From the NCBI GenBank assembly GCA_903930535.1, contig CAIYYX010000211.1, positions 1 through 49,086 on the forward strand: a stretch of DNA of 49,086 bases, written 5' to 3'. The notes beneath the pieces were generated by a model. It did not search any database. It was not told the DNA's origin and saw only the letters and a program-made list of their open reading frames with translations. This DNA is from an uncultured Sterolibacterium sp. (GTDB taxonomy: Bacteria; Pseudomonadota; Gammaproteobacteria; Burkholderiales; Rhodocyclaceae). Position numbers and translations under genes: made by a program. Positions 8,059 through 16,989 of this stretch are shown piece after piece (within the stretch, counting starts at the first letter, position 1; every line of letters starts with the position of its first letter).

Positions 8059-9383
8059 GTTCTGATGCCACCATTCACACTTCGCATGAGTGCAGCGAAC
8101 TGGCCGAGCGGCTCAACACCGACTGTCTCTGCGTCTCCCTCGATCGCGCGGCATTGCGCCGCGAATTGATGGGCATTCCGGACGGCCCTGCCCTGGCGGA
8201 AATGATAGAGGCGGACAGGCCGACGTTGTTCTCGGGCTCTGCGGTTTTTGTCAGCGTCGATCACATCAAGCGCATGGCTGAGATCATCGCCGCAATCGAG
8301 CGCGTCGTCGCCCTGCCGGCCTACCTGGATTATGTCCTCGCCTATGCGCCGGATATCGTACGTCACGCGCGTCACATGCCGCGGGCGGCAGGCGTGTTCC
8401 TGGGCTACGATTTTCATCTGGGCAGCGCCGGGCCGAAGCTGATCGAGATCAACAGCAATGCCGGCGGCGGTTTGTTGAATGCCCTCCTGGCGCGCGCCCA
8501 GATGGCGTGCTGCGATGCCGTCAAGGCCAACCTGCCCGGCGCGCTCAGGGGCGAACAGCCCGAGCACCTGTTCTTCGAGATGTTCCTCAGGGAGTGGCGG
8601 GCAGAGCGCGGCGATCAGCCGCTCAGGACCATCGCCATCGTCGACCGGGATCCGGAGAACCAGTTTCTCTATCCTGAGTTCGTGCTGTTCCGCCAGTTGT
8701 TCGCGCGCCACGGCATGAGCGCCATCATCTGCGATCCCGGTGAGTTGGCCTGGCGCGATGGCGCCCTCTGGCATGGGGATTGTTGCATCGATCTGGTCTA
8801 TAACCGGCTCACCGATTTTTCCCTGGAAGAGCCTGCTAACGCCGCCCTGCGCGCCGCCTACCTTGCCGGCGGCGCCGTGGTGACGCCGCATCCGCGCGCC
8901 CATGCGCTGTATGCCGACAAGCGCAATCTGGTCGCACTCTCCGATCCAGAACTCCTCAAGAGTTGGGCAGTGGATCAAGAAACGCGGACGCTGCTTGTCG
9001 AGGGTATTCCCAGAACCGAAAGAGTCGATGCCTGTCCAGCGGATGAGATCTGGGCTCGCCGTCGCCAGCTCTTCTTCAAGCCGGCGGCAGGCTACGGTTC
9101 CAAGGCCGCCTATCGCGGCGACAAGTTGACGCGGCGGGTGTTCGAGGAGATCCTTGCCGGCGGGACGGATTACGTGGCCCAGGCGCTGGTGACGCCGACA
9201 TCGCGGCGGCTCACCGTCGATGGAACCGAGGTCGAACTGAAACTCGACCTGCGCAACTACGTCTATGATGGGGCCGTGCAGCTCGTCACGGCTCGTCTTT
9301 GGCGTGGCCAGACCACCAATTTCCGTACGCCCGGCGGCGGCTTCGCGCCGGTGCTGGCGGTTCCTTGCAAGGATGATTCATGA
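8055..9383 (+). CDS. ATP-grasp-like protein of unknown substrate, in the Moco gene series
   Basis: 442 residues. Segments look like an ATP-grasp ligase in permuted order: PKLIEINSNAGGG (an E-x-N-type metal site) in the first half, then HPRAHALYADKRNLVAL and FFKPAAGYGSKAAYRG (a Lys/Gly-rich nucleotide loop) near the end. There is no signal peptide or membrane segment. Its ATG overlaps the helicase stop, and its stop overlaps the mobB start in ATGA, so it is translationally coupled to molybdenum-cofactor genes. The family assignment is by motif only; glutathionylspermidine-synthase-like or other peptide ligases are possible. A link to Mo cofactor chemistry is suggested by position alone. Confidence 0.6.
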   Translation: MSSDATIHTSHECSELAERLNTDCLCVSLDRAALRRELMGIPDGPALAEMIEADRPTLFSGSAVFVSVDHIKRMAEIIAAIERVVALPAYLDYVLAYAPDIVRHARHMPRAAGVFLGYDFHLGSAGPKLIEINSNAGGGLLNALLARAQMACCDAVKANLPGALRGEQPEHLFFEMFLREWRAERGDQPLRTIAIVDRDPENQFLYPEFVLFRQLFARHGMSAIICDPGELAWRDGALWHGDCCIDLVYNRLTDFSLEEPANAALRAAYLAGGAVVTPHPRAHALYADKRNLVALSDPELLKSWAVDQETRTLLVEGIPRTERVDACPADEIWARRRQLFFKPAAGYGSKAAYRGDKLTRRVFEEILAGGTDYVAQALVTPTSRRLTVDGTEVELKLDLRNYVYDGAVQLVTARLWRGQTTNFRTPGGGFAPVLAVPCKDDS

Positions 9384-9883
9384 AAGTATTCGGCTTTGCC
9401 GGTTATTCCGGCGCCGGCAAGACCACGTTGATCGAGCAGTTGATCCCGCGCTTCGTCATGGAGGGCTTGCTCGTGTCGCTGGTCAAGCATGCCCACCATG
9501 GCTTCGACATCGACCAGCCGGGCAAGGATTCCTACCGCCAGCGCGAGGCCGGCGCCAGCGAGGTGATGCTGATTTCTGACCAGCGCTGGGTGCTCATGCA
9601 CGAATTGCGCGGTTCCCCCGAACCTTCGCTGGAAGAGCAACTCGTGCGCATGTCGCCCTGCGATCTGGTGCTGGTAGAAGGCTTCAAATACACCAGCATC
9701 CCGAAGATCGAGATCCACCGACCGGCCAATGGCAAGCCGCTCATTTATACTGACAAACTCAACATCGTCGCGATGGCCTCTGACGTCGCGATGCAGCCGG
9801 GAATCACGGAGCTGCCCTGGCTGGATCTCAACAACCCCGATGCGATTGCCGACTTCATTCTTCGCTACTTGGAACTCAGATGA
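9380..9883 (+). CDS. mobB: Molybdopterin-guanine dinucleotide biosynthesis adaptor MobB
   Basis: 167 residues. It is a GTP-binding protein that assists MobA in attaching GMP to molybdopterin. The P-loop is GYSGAGKTTL at residues 8-17. It is followed by the family pattern VKHAHHGFDIDQPGKDSYR and DLVLVEGFKYTSIPKIEIHR. Length and order fit the family. Its start overlaps the ATP-grasp gene stop and its stop overlaps the moeA start, both as ATGA. No mobA is seen in this window. Confidence 0.95.
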   Translation: MKVFGFAGYSGAGKTTLIEQLIPRFVMEGLLVSLVKHAHHGFDIDQPGKDSYRQREAGASEVMLISDQRWVLMHELRGSPEPSLEEQLVRMSPCDLVLVEGFKYTSIPKIEIHRPANGKPLIYTDKLNIVAMASDVAMQPGITELPWLDLNNPDAIADFILRYLELR

Positions 9884-11094
9884 GCATGCTTTCCTTCGAC
9901 GATGCGCTAACCCAACTCCTGGCCGGCGCCAAGCCTGTTGATGGCATCGAGTCGCTGCCGACCATGGACGTCCTGGCGCGTGTGCTTGCCTCACCCCAGG
10001 TTTCCGCCATCGCCGTGCCCTCGCTGGATAACTCCTCCATGGACGGTTATGCCGTACGCAGCATCGACATTGCAGCCAAGGGCACGCATCTGACCGTGGC
10101 GCAGCGCATTCCGGCTGGCAGCGTCGGCCATACCCTCGCGGCCGGCACGGCGGCGAGGATATTCACAGGCGCGCCGGTGCCCGCCGGTGCCGATGCGATC
10201 GTGATGCAGGAGCTTTGCCAGCAACAGAATGACGACGTCGTCATCGACCACGTTCCGTCAAAGGGAGAATGGATACGCCGCGCCGGCGAGGATATCGAGA
10301 GCGGCAGCATCATCATCAGGGCCGGGGAAAGGCTCTCGCCGCAGCATCTCGGGCTCGCCGCTTCGGTAGGCATCGCCAGGCTGCCGGTGTTCCGCCGCCT
10401 GCGCGTGGCACTGTTCTCCACCGGTAACGAACTGGTGATGCCGGGCGAGGTCGCGCCGCAAGACCTGCCCCCCGGCGCGATCTACAATTCCAATCGCTTC
10501 CTGTTGAAAGCCCTGTTGCAGCAGTTGGGCTGCGAGGTCGGCGATTTCGGCATCATCCCTGACAGCCTTACGGCGACCCGCGAGGCACTGCGTCAGGCGG
10601 CCACAGGTCATGACCTGATTCTCTCCAGCGGCGGCGTTTCCGTCGGCGAGGAAGATCATGTCAAGCCGGCGGTGGAAGCCGAGGGTGAGTTGTCCCTGTG
10701 GAAAATCGCCTTGAAGCCCGGCAAGCCGTTGGCCTTCGGCCGCGTTGCCGGCAGGGCGGCTTTCATCGGCCTGCCGGGGAACCCCGTTTCTTCCTTCGTC
10801 ACCTTCCTGATGCTGGTGCGTCCCTTCATTCTCAAGTGCCAGGGTGCTGCGAGGTTGACGCCAAGATCCCTCAAGCTGCGCGCCGATTTCGACTGGTTAA
10901 AGCCCGATCGCCGCCGCGAGTTCCTGCGCGCGCGCATCAATGAGGCGGGCGGCCTCGATCTCTTCGCCAACCAGAGTTCAGGCGTGCTGACCTCTGCGGC
11001 CTGGGCGGATGGACTCATAGACAACCCTGGGGCAGAGGCAATCCGCAACGGATCTTTTGTCACCTTCCTGCCCTTTTCCGAGTTGCTATACTGA
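9880..11094 (+). CDS. moeA: Molybdopterin molybdotransferase MoeA
   Basis: 404 residues, the normal MoeA length. It inserts molybdate into adenylylated molybdopterin. Diagnostic stretches are PSLDNSSMDGYAVRS near the N-terminus, ARIFTGAPVPAGADAIVMQE, the MoCF/MogA-like domain VALFSTGNELVMPGE and LSSGGVSVGEEDHV, and GLPGNPVSSFVTF. It sits between mobB and moaD in a coupled series; its stop is 4 bases before the moaD ATG. Confidence 0.96.
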   Translation: MSMLSFDDALTQLLAGAKPVDGIESLPTMDVLARVLASPQVSAIAVPSLDNSSMDGYAVRSIDIAAKGTHLTVAQRIPAGSVGHTLAAGTAARIFTGAPVPAGADAIVMQELCQQQNDDVVIDHVPSKGEWIRRAGEDIESGSIIIRAGERLSPQHLGLAASVGIARLPVFRRLRVALFSTGNELVMPGEVAPQDLPPGAIYNSNRFLLKALLQQLGCEVGDFGIIPDSLTATREALRQAATGHDLILSSGGVSVGEEDHVKPAVEAEGELSLWKIALKPGKPLAFGRVAGRAAFIGLPGNPVSSFVTFLMLVRPFILKCQGAARLTPRSLKLRADFDWLKPDRRREFLRARINEAGGLDLFANQSSGVLTSAAWADGLIDNPGAEAIRNGSFVTFLPFSELLY

Positions 11095-11098
11095 TCCC

Positions 11099-11353
11099 AT
11101 GACTATCAAACTGCTTTATTTCGCCAGTCTGCGCGAGGCGCTGGGCGTATCCGGAGAGGAAATCGCGCTGCCCCAGGACGTCGATGATGTCGCGAAGCTG
11201 CGCGCCCACCTGGCCGCACGCGGCGAGTCCTGGCAGGTTCTGGAGCACTCGAAGAAGCTGCGTGCGGCGGTGAATCAGAGCATGGTCGGGAACGAGACAA
11301 GGGTCAAGGACGGTGACGAGATCGCCTTTTTCCCGCCGGTGACCGGGGGCTGA
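11099..11353 (+). CDS. moaD: Molybdopterin synthase small subunit MoaD
   Basis: 84 residues from ATG 11099. It is a ubiquitin-fold sulfur carrier of molybdopterin synthase. It begins MTIKLLYFASLREALG and ends FFPPVTGG, with the C-terminal Gly-Gly that is thiocarboxylated. An upstream in-frame start at 11057 lies inside moeA and would add a non-conserved leader, so it is rejected. moaE starts one base after its stop. Confidence 0.95.
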   Translation: MTIKLLYFASLREALGVSGEEIALPQDVDDVAKLRAHLAARGESWQVLEHSKKLRAAVNQSMVGNETRVKDGDEIAFFPPVTGG

Positions 11354-11354
11354 G

Positions 11355-11822
11355 ATGCCGGCTGTGGTGAGTGCGCAGGTGAGTGTGCAGCAGGAGCCAT
11401 TCGATGTCTCTGCCGAGCTCAAAGCGATAGCGGGCGGCAGGCACGACATCGGCGCGGTGGCGAGCTTCGTCGGCCTGGTGCGGGACCTTGCCGACGCCAA
11501 GCTCTCCTCCATGACCCTGGAGCATTATCCGGGGATGACTGAGAAGGCGCTCATTGAAATCGTGGAGCAAGCAAAACAGCGCTGGGAGCTTCTGGGTGTG
11601 CGCGTGATCCACCGTTACGGCAGGCTTGCGCCCGGCGACGCCATCGTTCTCGTGCTGGTCGCAGGCTCGCATCGCGGCGAGGCATTCGCCGCCTGCGAGT
11701 TCATCATGGATTTTCTCAAGACCCGCGCGCCCTTCTGGAAGAAGGAGGAGACGCCGGCGGGCGGCCGCTGGGTCGATGCCCGCGACGCGGACGACGCGGC
11801 CACCGCACGCTGGAAGGCGTAA
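11355..11822 (+). CDS. moaE: Molybdopterin synthase catalytic subunit MoaE
   Basis: 155 residues. It transfers sulfur from MoaD to precursor Z (cPMP). Family features are GAVASFVGLVRD near the N-terminus, LEHYPGMTEKAL, VIHRYGRLAPGDAIVLVLV, SHRGEAFAACEFIMDFLKTRAPFWKKE (given in two parts in the family pattern: HRGEAF and FWKKE) with the catalytic Lys pair, and GGRWVDARD at the end. It ends the rightward Moco series. The phasin gene converges on it with a 7-base gap. Confidence 0.95.
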   Translation: MPAVVSAQVSVQQEPFDVSAELKAIAGGRHDIGAVASFVGLVRDLADAKLSSMTLEHYPGMTEKALIEIVEQAKQRWELLGVRVIHRYGRLAPGDAIVLVLVAGSHRGEAFAACEFIMDFLKTRAPFWKKEETPAGGRWVDARDADDAATARWKA

Positions 11823-11829
11823 TCCCGAC

Positions 11830-12333
11830 CTACTTCTTTGCTTTCTTCGCGGCCGTCTGCGGGGCAAATGCCGTGGCGGAAGCCTTGGCGATCTGCTCGA
11901 AGGCACTGTTGGCTGTGGCCATCGCCTTCTGCATGGTTTCCACGACCTGGGTGTTCTGGCCGGGGAGTGAACCGAAGAAGGACTGGAAGGCATCTATCAT
12001 GTCCTTGCTGCCGCCGGCGAGTTGCTCGGTCAACAGGCGGCTGAATTCGCTGCGCGAGGTGTTGCCTATCTCGGCCATCTGACGCGCGGTCTCCATCATT
12101 TTCTGTGCCGTCTCCTGGGTGTATTGCGCACGCAGCGCTACCGCCTGCTGCGGGTCCTTGACGGTGGCAAGCGCCTTGGCATTTTCAACGCTGTCCTGGA
12201 ACAATTCCTTGGCGGCATCCACTTGCAATGCGACCATACGCTGCGAATTCTCGATGGACATCTGAGCCAGCTTCATCGCCGCTTCCATGTTCTTGCGATG
12301 CAGTTCGCTGTATTGCTCCGGTTTGGCTACCAT
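11830..12333 (-). CDS. phaP: Phasin (PHA granule-associated protein)
   Basis: 167 residues, the typical betaproteobacterial phasin length. It coats polyhydroxyalkanoate granules. The chain is almost entirely amphipathic helix (KNMEAAMKLAQMSIENSQR, AKELFQDSVENAKAL, QETAQKMMETARQMAEIG), with the usual FEQIAKASA segment and an Ala/Lys-rich tail AAKKAKK. CAGGAG precedes the ATG by 6 bases. It lies alone between moaE and glpK; no PHA synthase gene is in the window. Confidence 0.9.
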   Translation of the reverse strand: MVAKPEQYSELHRKNMEAAMKLAQMSIENSQRMVALQVDAAKELFQDSVENAKALATVKDPQQAVALRAQYTQETAQKMMETARQMAEIGNTSRSEFSRLLTEQLAGGSKDMIDAFQSFFGSLPGQNTQVVETMQKAMATANSAFEQIAKASATAFAPQTAAKKAKK

Positions 12334-12410
12334 GGTGGCTCTCCTGAGTTAACTTCGTGTTAGCTATATACCATATCCGGATGGTGCATAGTCTGATCCT
12401 CATCAAGGCT

Positions 12411-13907
12411 TCAGGCCTGGGCACGTCCCCATGCTATGGTTTGCAGGACGGCCTGCGCCCAGCCCTCACTGAGCCTAGCCCGCTCCGCTTCTGCCATGGC
12501 GGGTTCGAAGCGGTGCCCGACCTGCCAGTGTGCGGCCAACTCATCCTTTGAGCGCCAGAAGCCGACGGCCAGTCCGGCGAGGTAGGCGGCGCCCAGCGCG
12601 GTGGTCTCGGTGATCTTCGGGCGCACCACGGGAACGCCGAGTATGTCTGCCTGGAATTGCATCAGGAAATCGTTCCTCGAAGCGCCGCCATCGACGCGCA
12701 GTTCTTTGAGCGCGCCGGCAGAATCCTGCTGCATCGCCCTGAGCACATCGGCGCTCTGGAAGGCAATGGATTCCAGAGCGGCACGGGCGATATGTCCGCG
12801 ATTGGCTCCGCGGCTCAAGCCGAACAGGCTCGCCCGCGCCCGCGCTTCCCAATGTGGTGCGCCCAGGCCGGTGAAGGCCGGCACCAGGGTGACGCCGCCG
12901 TTGTCGGGAACGCTTAGCGCCAGTGCTTCGACATCCTCGGCGCGTTCTATGATGCCCAGACCGTCGCGCAGCCATTGCACCGTGGCGCCGGCCATGAAGA
13001 CGCTGCCTTCGAGCGCGTAATCCATGCGCTCGCCGACTTGCCAGGCGATGGTCGTCAGCAGGCGATGGTTGGAGGATATCGCCTGGCTGCCCGTGTTCAT
13101 CATCATGAAACAGCCCGTGCCATAGGTGTTCTTGGCCATGCCGGGCGACCAGCACGCCTGGCCAAAGGTCGCAGCCTGCTGGTCGCCGACCATGGCCGCA
13201 ATCGGAATGGCTGCGCCCAACAGGTCCGGTTCGCACAGGCCATAGACCTCGCTGCTCTGTCTGACTTCTGGCAGCAACTCGCGGGGGATGTCGAGAATCT
13301 TCAGGAGATCCTCGTCCCAGGCCGCTGTGTGCAGGTTGTAGAGCAGGGTGCGCGAGGCGTTGGAGGGGTCGGTGACATGACAGCGACCGCCCGAGAGCTT
13401 CCAGACAAGCCAGGAATCTATGGTGCCGAAGGCGAGTTCTCCGCGAACTGCGCGTGTCCGCGCACCCGGGACATGGTCGAGCAGCCATTTCAACTTGGTG
13501 CCGGAAAAATAGGGATCGAGAAGAAGCCCCGTACTCTCGTGGAAGAGAGCTTGCAAGCCGGCGGCGGCGAGTTCGTCGCAGAGATCTGCGCTGCGCCTGT
13601 CCTGCCAAACGATGGCGGGGGCGATCGCGCGTCCCGTGGCGCGCTCCCAGACGACGGTGGTTTCGCGCTGGTTGGTGATGCCAATTCCCGCCACGCGACT
13701 TGCGTCGGCGCCGCTGGCCTTCAATACCTCTGCTGCGACGGCGATCTGGCTGTCCCAGATTTCCTCTGCGTCGTGCTCCACCCATCCGGGCTGCGGGTAG
13801 TATTGGCGAAACTCGCGCTGCGCGAGGCTCAGGATGTTTCCCTCGACGTCGAACAGGATGGCTCGCGAACTGGTGGTCCCCTGGTCGAGTGCAAGAATAT
13901 ATTTCAT
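12411..13907 (-). CDS. glpK: Glycerol kinase
   Basis: 498 residues, the usual length. It phosphorylates glycerol to sn-glycerol 3-phosphate in the cytosol. It begins [20 protein letters not shown], the FGGY-kinase phosphate-binding start. It contains [58 protein letters not shown] and the C-terminal FGGY pattern [20 protein letters not shown]. glpD lies about 5.5 kb away on the same strand but is separated by other genes; no glpF permease gene is in the window. Confidence 0.97.
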   Translation of the reverse strand: MKYILALDQGTTSSRAILFDVEGNILSLAQREFRQYYPQPGWVEHDAEEIWDSQIAVAAEVLKASGADASRVAGIGITNQRETTVVWERATGRAIAPAIVWQDRRSADLCDELAAAGLQALFHESTGLLLDPYFSGTKLKWLLDHVPGARTRAVRGELAFGTIDSWLVWKLSGGRCHVTDPSNASRTLLYNLHTAAWDEDLLKILDIPRELLPEVRQSSEVYGLCEPDLLGAAIPIAAMVGDQQAATFGQACWSPGMAKNTYGTGCFMMMNTGSQAISSNHRLLTTIAWQVGERMDYALEGSVFMAGATVQWLRDGLGIIERAEDVEALALSVPDNGGVTLVPAFTGLGAPHWEARARASLFGLSRGANRGHIARAALESIAFQSADVLRAMQQDSAGALKELRVDGGASRNDFLMQFQADILGVPVVRPKITETTALGAAYLAGLAVGFWRSKDELAAHWQVGHRFEPAMAEAERARLSEGWAQAVLQTIAWGRAQA

Positions 13908-14009
13908 GGCCTAGGGTTCATCCCGGGAGAATACTTTCACTGCCAAGGACGGCGGGAAGGATAAGCGAGAACATTATGCAGCATGTCCGGCCGGTTGGGG
14001 TTCGACCGC

Positions 14010-15623
14010 TCAACGGCTTTCCAGCCTCGGTCGACCTTCCTTGAATGACCACACGCGCGTGATCTCCACGACGTTGAGACGGTTCTTCAATAACGGGGGA
14101 AATGCCGAGAAAGGTGTGCTCAACTCGATGATGCGTCGGACCGCGTCGTCCAAATCCTCATGACCGCTACTCCTGTCTATGCGCAAGCTGGAAAGGCTGC
14201 CATCGCTGCTGACGCCGACCGTGACGAGGAGGGTGGCGCCGGCACGATTCTGCGGCAGGCGAGGATAGTTCATTGCACCGATGCGCTCCACATCTTTCCG
14301 CCATTCATCGGTGTAGGACGTCAGGGCGACATCCCTGGTATAGCTGTCGACGCTTTTGCCGCGCAAGCCCTCATCCGGTTTCGTGTCGCTCTTCAGGGGC
14401 ATCGAGAGCAGACCTCCCCTGACCTGCTCCAGGGCTTTGCGCGCCAGCGCCGCTCCGCTCTCCGTTGCTGCCCGCCGCTCGGCCTCCGTTGCCTCGCGCG
14501 CCTGGGCCTCGGCCTGCGCCCGGGCGATCCGCAACTGGTCTTCTGCGCGCCTTTTCTCCTCGGCCAGATTCTGTTCTTCCAGGCGCCGGCGAAGCGCGTC
14601 ATCTTCCCTGGCCTTGAGCAGGGAAGCCTGCTCGCGCTCAACACGCGCGAGTTCGGCCGCACGCACTTCGGCTTGCTTCTGTTCCGCCAGGCGCTGGCGT
14701 AAAGCCTCCTCTTCCCTGGTCTTGGCCTGAGCCTGGACTGCCCGCTCGCGTTCAACACGCGCGAGTTCGGCCGTACGATCCTCTGCCTGCTTCTGTTCTG
14801 CGAGGCGCTGGCGCAATGCCTCCTCTTCCCGGGCCTTGGCCAGTGCAGTCTGCTCGCGCTCCGTGCGCGCGAGTTCGGCCGCACGTACTTCGGCTTGCTT
14901 CTGTTCCGCCAGACGCTGGCGCAAAGTCTCCTCTTCCCGGGCCTTGGCCAGTGCAGTCTGCTCGCGCTCGACGCGCGCGAACTCGGCCGCACGCACTTCG
15001 GTTTGCTTCTGTTCTGCGAGGCGCTGGCGCAATGCCTCCTCTTCCCTGGCCTTGACCAGGGAAGCCCGCTCGCGTTCAACACGCGCGAGTTCGGCCGCAC
15101 GATCCTCGGCCTGCTTCTGTTCCGCCAGGCGCTGGTCTTCCCGGGTCTTGGCCTGAGCCTGGAGTAACCGCTCGCGCTCGACGCGCGCGAACTCGGCGGC
15201 TCGCTCTTCTGCCAGATTCTGTTCCTCGATGCGCTGGCGCAGCGCCTCCTCTTCACGGGCCTGAGCAGCCCGCTCGCGCTCTGCGCGCGCGAGTTCCGCT
15301 GCACGCTCCTCAGCCTGCTTCTCTTCCGCCAGAAGCTGACGCAGTGCCTCCTCTGCCTTTGCCCGGGCTGAACGCTCGCGCTCCTTTCGCGCCTGTTCGG
15401 CGCGTCGTCCGGTCTCGGCTCTCCGGTCTGCGGACGATTCAGGTACAACTTGAATCAGCACCGCCTCTATACTCGGTGAGCGGGCTGGTTGGCCCAACCA
15501 GAAGCCGTCGAACACGGTCAAGCCGACGTCGGTTTCGACGAATTTGATCGAGAGCAGTGCCGCATGGAGCAGCAAACTCACAACCATGGCCCTGCCAAAT
15601 TTGTCTGTTGCCGGCTTCGTCAT
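14010..15623 (-). CDS. TonB/TolA-like envelope protein with long repeated coiled coil
   Basis: 537 residues. An N-terminal membrane anchor (MVVSLLLHAALLSIKF, residues 13-28) is followed by a very long charged helix made of about eight near-repeats of roughly 36 residues (consensus KAREEEALRQRLAEQKQAE and RAAELARVEREQ). The C-terminal domain is TonB-like: YPRLPQNRAGATLLVTVGVS, DGSLSSLRIDRSSGHEDLD and LNVVEITRVWSF. The helix would span the periplasm, as in TolA, with the end domain contacting the outer membrane. No exbB/exbD or tolQ/tolR genes are adjacent. The energised function is inferred from architecture. Confidence 0.8.
   Translation of the reverse strand: MTKPATDKFGRAMVVSLLLHAALLSIKFVETDVGLTVFDGFWLGQPARSPSIEAVLIQVVPESSADRRAETGRRAEQARKERERSARAKAEEALRQLLAEEKQAEERAAELARAERERAAQAREEEALRQRIEEQNLAEERAAEFARVERERLLQAQAKTREDQRLAEQKQAEDRAAELARVERERASLVKAREEEALRQRLAEQKQTEVRAAEFARVEREQTALAKAREEETLRQRLAEQKQAEVRAAELARTEREQTALAKAREEEALRQRLAEQKQAEDRTAELARVERERAVQAQAKTREEEALRQRLAEQKQAEVRAAELARVEREQASLLKAREDDALRRRLEEQNLAEEKRRAEDQLRIARAQAEAQAREATEAERRAATESGAALARKALEQVRGGLLSMPLKSDTKPDEGLRGKSVDSYTRDVALTSYTDEWRKDVERIGAMNYPRLPQNRAGATLLVTVGVSSDGSLSSLRIDRSSGHEDLDDAVRRIIELSTPFSAFPPLLKNRLNVVEITRVWSFKEGRPRLESR
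14550..15370. repeat. Degenerate ~108-bp tandem repeats inside the TonB/TolA-like gene
   Basis: About eight copies of a unit near 108 bases encode the 36-residue helical repeat. Three central copies are spaced exactly 108 bases apart, marked by GCGCTGGCGCAA-type blocks near 14804, 14912 and 15020. Outer units are shorter or contain indels of whole codons, so the frame is kept. Unit similarity suggests expansion by slippage or recombination. Confidence 0.8.
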
Positions 15624-15845
15624 GCGCTAAGCACTTGCGGGAATCGGCGTATCTTGCCCTATTTTTGGCCTGGGGTAATGCGCAGCCGCAATCGTGTTCG
15701 CAGGCTGGGCCACTTCGCCGGGAGGTAAAGCTATGGCGCGTCACTATCGGCATGGCGTTTGCGCAGGGCAAGATTGAGTCATACAGGGCCGATGGCGATT
15801 CTTGATGGGGTACAATCCGGGCAACTTTTCAGGCTGCGGTAACGA

Positions 15846-16640
15846 ATGCGCTGTTCTTCCCACGCTTTCATTGTTTCGATAGCCGCCATCGCCATGGCGC
15901 TGCCTGTCCTCCTAGCCCATGCCGCCGATTTTGTCCCGGGCCAGGTGTTCAAGGACTGTGACGAATGTCCCGAGATGGTGGTTATACCCGCCGGCAGTTT
16001 TGACATGGGTTCCCCCGCGAGCGTGAAGCTTGGCAATGATAGCGTCAAGCCGGTGCATAGAGTGACCATAAAGAGCGCGTTCGCACTGGGCAAGACAGAA
16101 GTGACCAAGAGGCTATGGCGCGCCGTGACCGGCGTCAATCCGATCGGCAGTTCGAATGGCGGCGACGATTTCCCGGCCGGAAATGTGAGCTGGAACGCGG
16201 CGCAAGAGTTCGTGCGCAGGTTGAGCATGAAAACGGGGAAGCAATATCGGCTGCCCTCCGAAGCGGAGTGGGAATACGCCTGCCGGGCGGGGGGGCAGCA
16301 GGAATACTGCGGCAGCGACGATGTCGATAGCGTCGCCTGGCACAAGAATAACAGCGGTGGCAAGTCTCATCCGGTTGCGGGCAAGCAGGCCAATGCTTTC
16401 GGCTTGTACGATATGAGCGGCAATGTCTGGGAATGGACAGCGGATTGCTGGAATAACGGCTACGAGGGTGCGCCTGCCGATGGTAGCGCCTGGGTTTCCG
16501 GGGAATGCATGAGTCGCGTGATCCGCGGCGGTTCCTGGTACTACAAGAGCGAGTATCTGGGCTCGACCATTCGCGCCGGAAGCGGTGTCGTCGATATCGG
16601 CAATAGCGACGGCGTTCGCGTTGTCAGGACCTTGCCCTGA
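15846..16640 (+). CDS. Exported formylglycine-generating-enzyme (SUMF1)-like protein
   Basis: 264 residues. An N-terminal signal peptide (residues 1-26, ending LLAHAADF) precedes an FGE-sulfatase domain: EMVVIPAGSFDMGSP, FALGKTEVTKRLWRAVTG, NVSWNAAQEFVRRLS, RLPSEAEWEYACRAGG, GLYDMSGNVWEWTADCW and RVIRGGSWYYKSE. Catalytic members convert a target Cys or Ser to formylglycine; others act in different chemistry or only bind. The two active-site copper-binding cysteines of true FGE are not clearly present, so catalysis is doubtful. It lies about 350 bases upstream of the second Tat-ThDP enzyme on the same strand, but a shared transcript is unproven. Confidence 0.85.
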   Translation: MRCSSHAFIVSIAAIAMALPVLLAHAADFVPGQVFKDCDECPEMVVIPAGSFDMGSPASVKLGNDSVKPVHRVTIKSAFALGKTEVTKRLWRAVTGVNPIGSSNGGDDFPAGNVSWNAAQEFVRRLSMKTGKQYRLPSEAEWEYACRAGGQQEYCGSDDVDSVAWHKNNSGGKSHPVAGKQANAFGLYDMSGNVWEWTADCWNNGYEGAPADGSAWVSGECMSRVIRGGSWYYKSEYLGSTIRAGSGVVDIGNSDGVRVVRTLP

Positions 16641-16989
16641 GACGAAGTGAACGCGACCGGATCTGAAGATAATTGTCCGATCAGATCACACTGCTGTGGC
16701 GCCAGTTCGACGAGGGATGCGCCGCAATATTCTCCGAACCATAGCCTGTCCAAGGCGTCCATGGTGCCGCGCCGCGGCGCGGCAGCCCGCGGCCAATGAC
16801 CATGAAAAAGGGGAACGGCAATACCCGCTATTTGCTACACTTATCGAGATTCCTGAATTCAAGTTCAATGGCTGGCCCTGGGTCAATGTAATTGGCAGGG
16901 CAGGTCAATATCAATCAGCGCCGACAGCGCTGTGCGCATCCAGCTTCGCCCCGATCCATTGGGACTCCAACAACGATGAGGAGCACATG
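16641..16989. other. 349-base stretch without a convincing gene
   Basis: Between the SUMF1-like stop and the ThDP-enzyme start. An open frame runs into the enzyme from 16696, but it precedes the Tat signal by 97 codons, has no ribosome-binding site and reads like non-coding sequence. A short GC palindrome (GCCGCGCCGCGGCGCGGC) lies near 16767-16784, and a more A/T-rich segment follows (16797-16920) that could hold the promoter of the downstream pair. I see no clear -35/-10 match. Confidence 0.5.

Noticed and set aside
12975-13964. 329-codon open frame opposite glpK
   Set aside because: No domain or start signal, and glpK is complete on the other strand.
16767-16784. GC palindrome GCCGCGCCGCGGCGCGGC in the gap before module 2
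   Set aside because: It could be a hairpin or operator, but a short GC-only palindrome is weak evidence in a GC-rich genome and no T-run follows.
16696-16989. N-terminal extension of the module 2 ThDP enzyme by about 97 residues
   Set aside because: It would bury the twin-arginine leader, has no ribosome-binding site, and the start at 16987/16990 has GAGGAG just upstream.
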